From NCBI GenBank assembly GCA_003150515.1, contig QALW01000018.1:1-13804 (forward strand): DNA of 13,804 nt, read 5' to 3'. A program made the translations under genes and the position numbers. This DNA comes from Selenomonadales bacterium (GTDB lineage Bacteria; Bacillota; Clostridia; Christensenellales; QALW01). Under the pieces are notes generated by a model. That model did no database searches, was not told the DNA's origin, and saw only the letters and a list, made by a program, of their open reading frames with translations. Below are positions 13,532 through 13,804 of this stretch, in pieces (the stretch's first letter is position 1; each line of letters begins with the position of its first letter).

Positions 13532-13560
13532 AATATAGCATTGCCTGAAAACTATGTCAA
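13532..13560 (-). promoter_or_regulatory. Sigma-A promoter of the GyrI-like/rlu operon
   Basis: On the minus strand, a perfect TTGACA (13555-13560), 17-bp spacer, TATATT (13532-13537). The predicted start is near 13525, leaving a leader of about 40 bases. Confidence 0.75.
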
Positions 13561-13804
13561 CGGTATTATATGTTCGGCGGTTTTAACGCCCCTAGAACGC
13601 GCAAAGCGGGCGGGGTTATATTTATGGCCCCTGACCGGCCGCGCAGCGTGCGGCCGGACAGGGGCCCGGGCGCCGTTGATGGATTCTATGGTTATCATCT
13701 TTGCTTCGGGGCTTATATTATTTTCCAGACCCTTAAAACGTTCTTTACGGCGCCCTCCTTTAAAGGGCGGGGCGTCCCCGCTTGAATGCTTAAGCTGCTA
13801 GAAA
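13561..13804. other. Right-end gap with inverted repeats, no supported gene
   Basis: I see no gene that I can support here. The stretch has a hairpin at 13626-13666 (two 8-bp stem segments separated by an A-A mismatch, 7-base loop). A second, perfect 9-bp inverted repeat, GGGCGCCGT (13668-13676) with ACGGCGCCC (13747-13755), encloses 70 AT-richer bases. Neither matches the cloverleaf pattern. On the minus strand a frame without stops runs from 13797 to 13555 but lacks a start and ribosome site at its head; it could be a gene tail entering from beyond the window only if the in-frame TAG at 13798-13800 is an error. Confidence 0.45.

Noticed and set aside
13541..13801. 86-codon plus-strand open frame at the right end
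   Set aside because: No ribosome site, overlaps the operon promoter, and spans two inverted repeats.

Overview
The window looks like chromosomal DNA of a Clostridia-type Firmicute. This is inferred from strong AGGAGG-type ribosome sites, a TSCPD-domain protein, a glycosyltransferase/YfhO pair like CsbB-YfhO of Bacillus, a RecF, and two promoters that fit the sporulation sigma-K consensus. I cannot place it in a family. Coding capacity is ordinary housekeeping and envelope genes. The intergenic DNA is not ordinary.

Layout: a small zinc-ribbon membrane protein (minus) is followed by a large cytoplasmic protein of unknown function (minus, 843 aa). Divergent from these lie a GT2 polyprenyl-phosphate sugar synthase (plus) and, after a hairpin-rich gap, a YfhO-family GT-C-like membrane protein (plus). 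By analogy with CsbB/YfhO, the first would charge undecaprenyl phosphate with a sugar and the second would transfer it to a polymer outside the membrane. A flippase is not in the window. Both proteins carry in-frame minisatellites (24-bp and 21-bp units). Next come a 60-aa Cys-rich hydrophobic peptide (plus), recF (minus, own strong promoter), an AT-rich segment with a P-loop kinase-like gene (minus) bounded by direct repeats, a TSCPD protein (minus), a beta-propeller-like protein (plus), and a two-gene operon (minus) of a GyrI-like effector-binding protein and an RluA-type pseudouridine synthase.

The most unusual content is a family of GC-rich compound inverted repeats in the gaps. Four copies (38-123, 7781-7876, 8274-8390, 9686-9795) fold into the same shape: a long outer stem enclosing exactly three short hairpins, with no unpaired base at the four-way junction. 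The stem sequences differ between copies, yet pairing is kept almost perfectly. The order of arm types is fixed: a GCAAGC-type arm, then a long GGCC-rich arm, then a CGGCCG palindrome. The copy at 38 is inverted. The 9686 copy is nested inside a second, larger four-way junction closed by a 33-bp stem (9615-9867), and the 7781 copy is similarly flanked. I do not recognise this family. It is the best candidate here for an undescribed element.

A second link between genes is a shared upstream block (GACACCCATTAT followed by CATANNNTA) in front of the 60-aa peptide and the propeller gene, suggesting coordinated, possibly mother-cell, expression.
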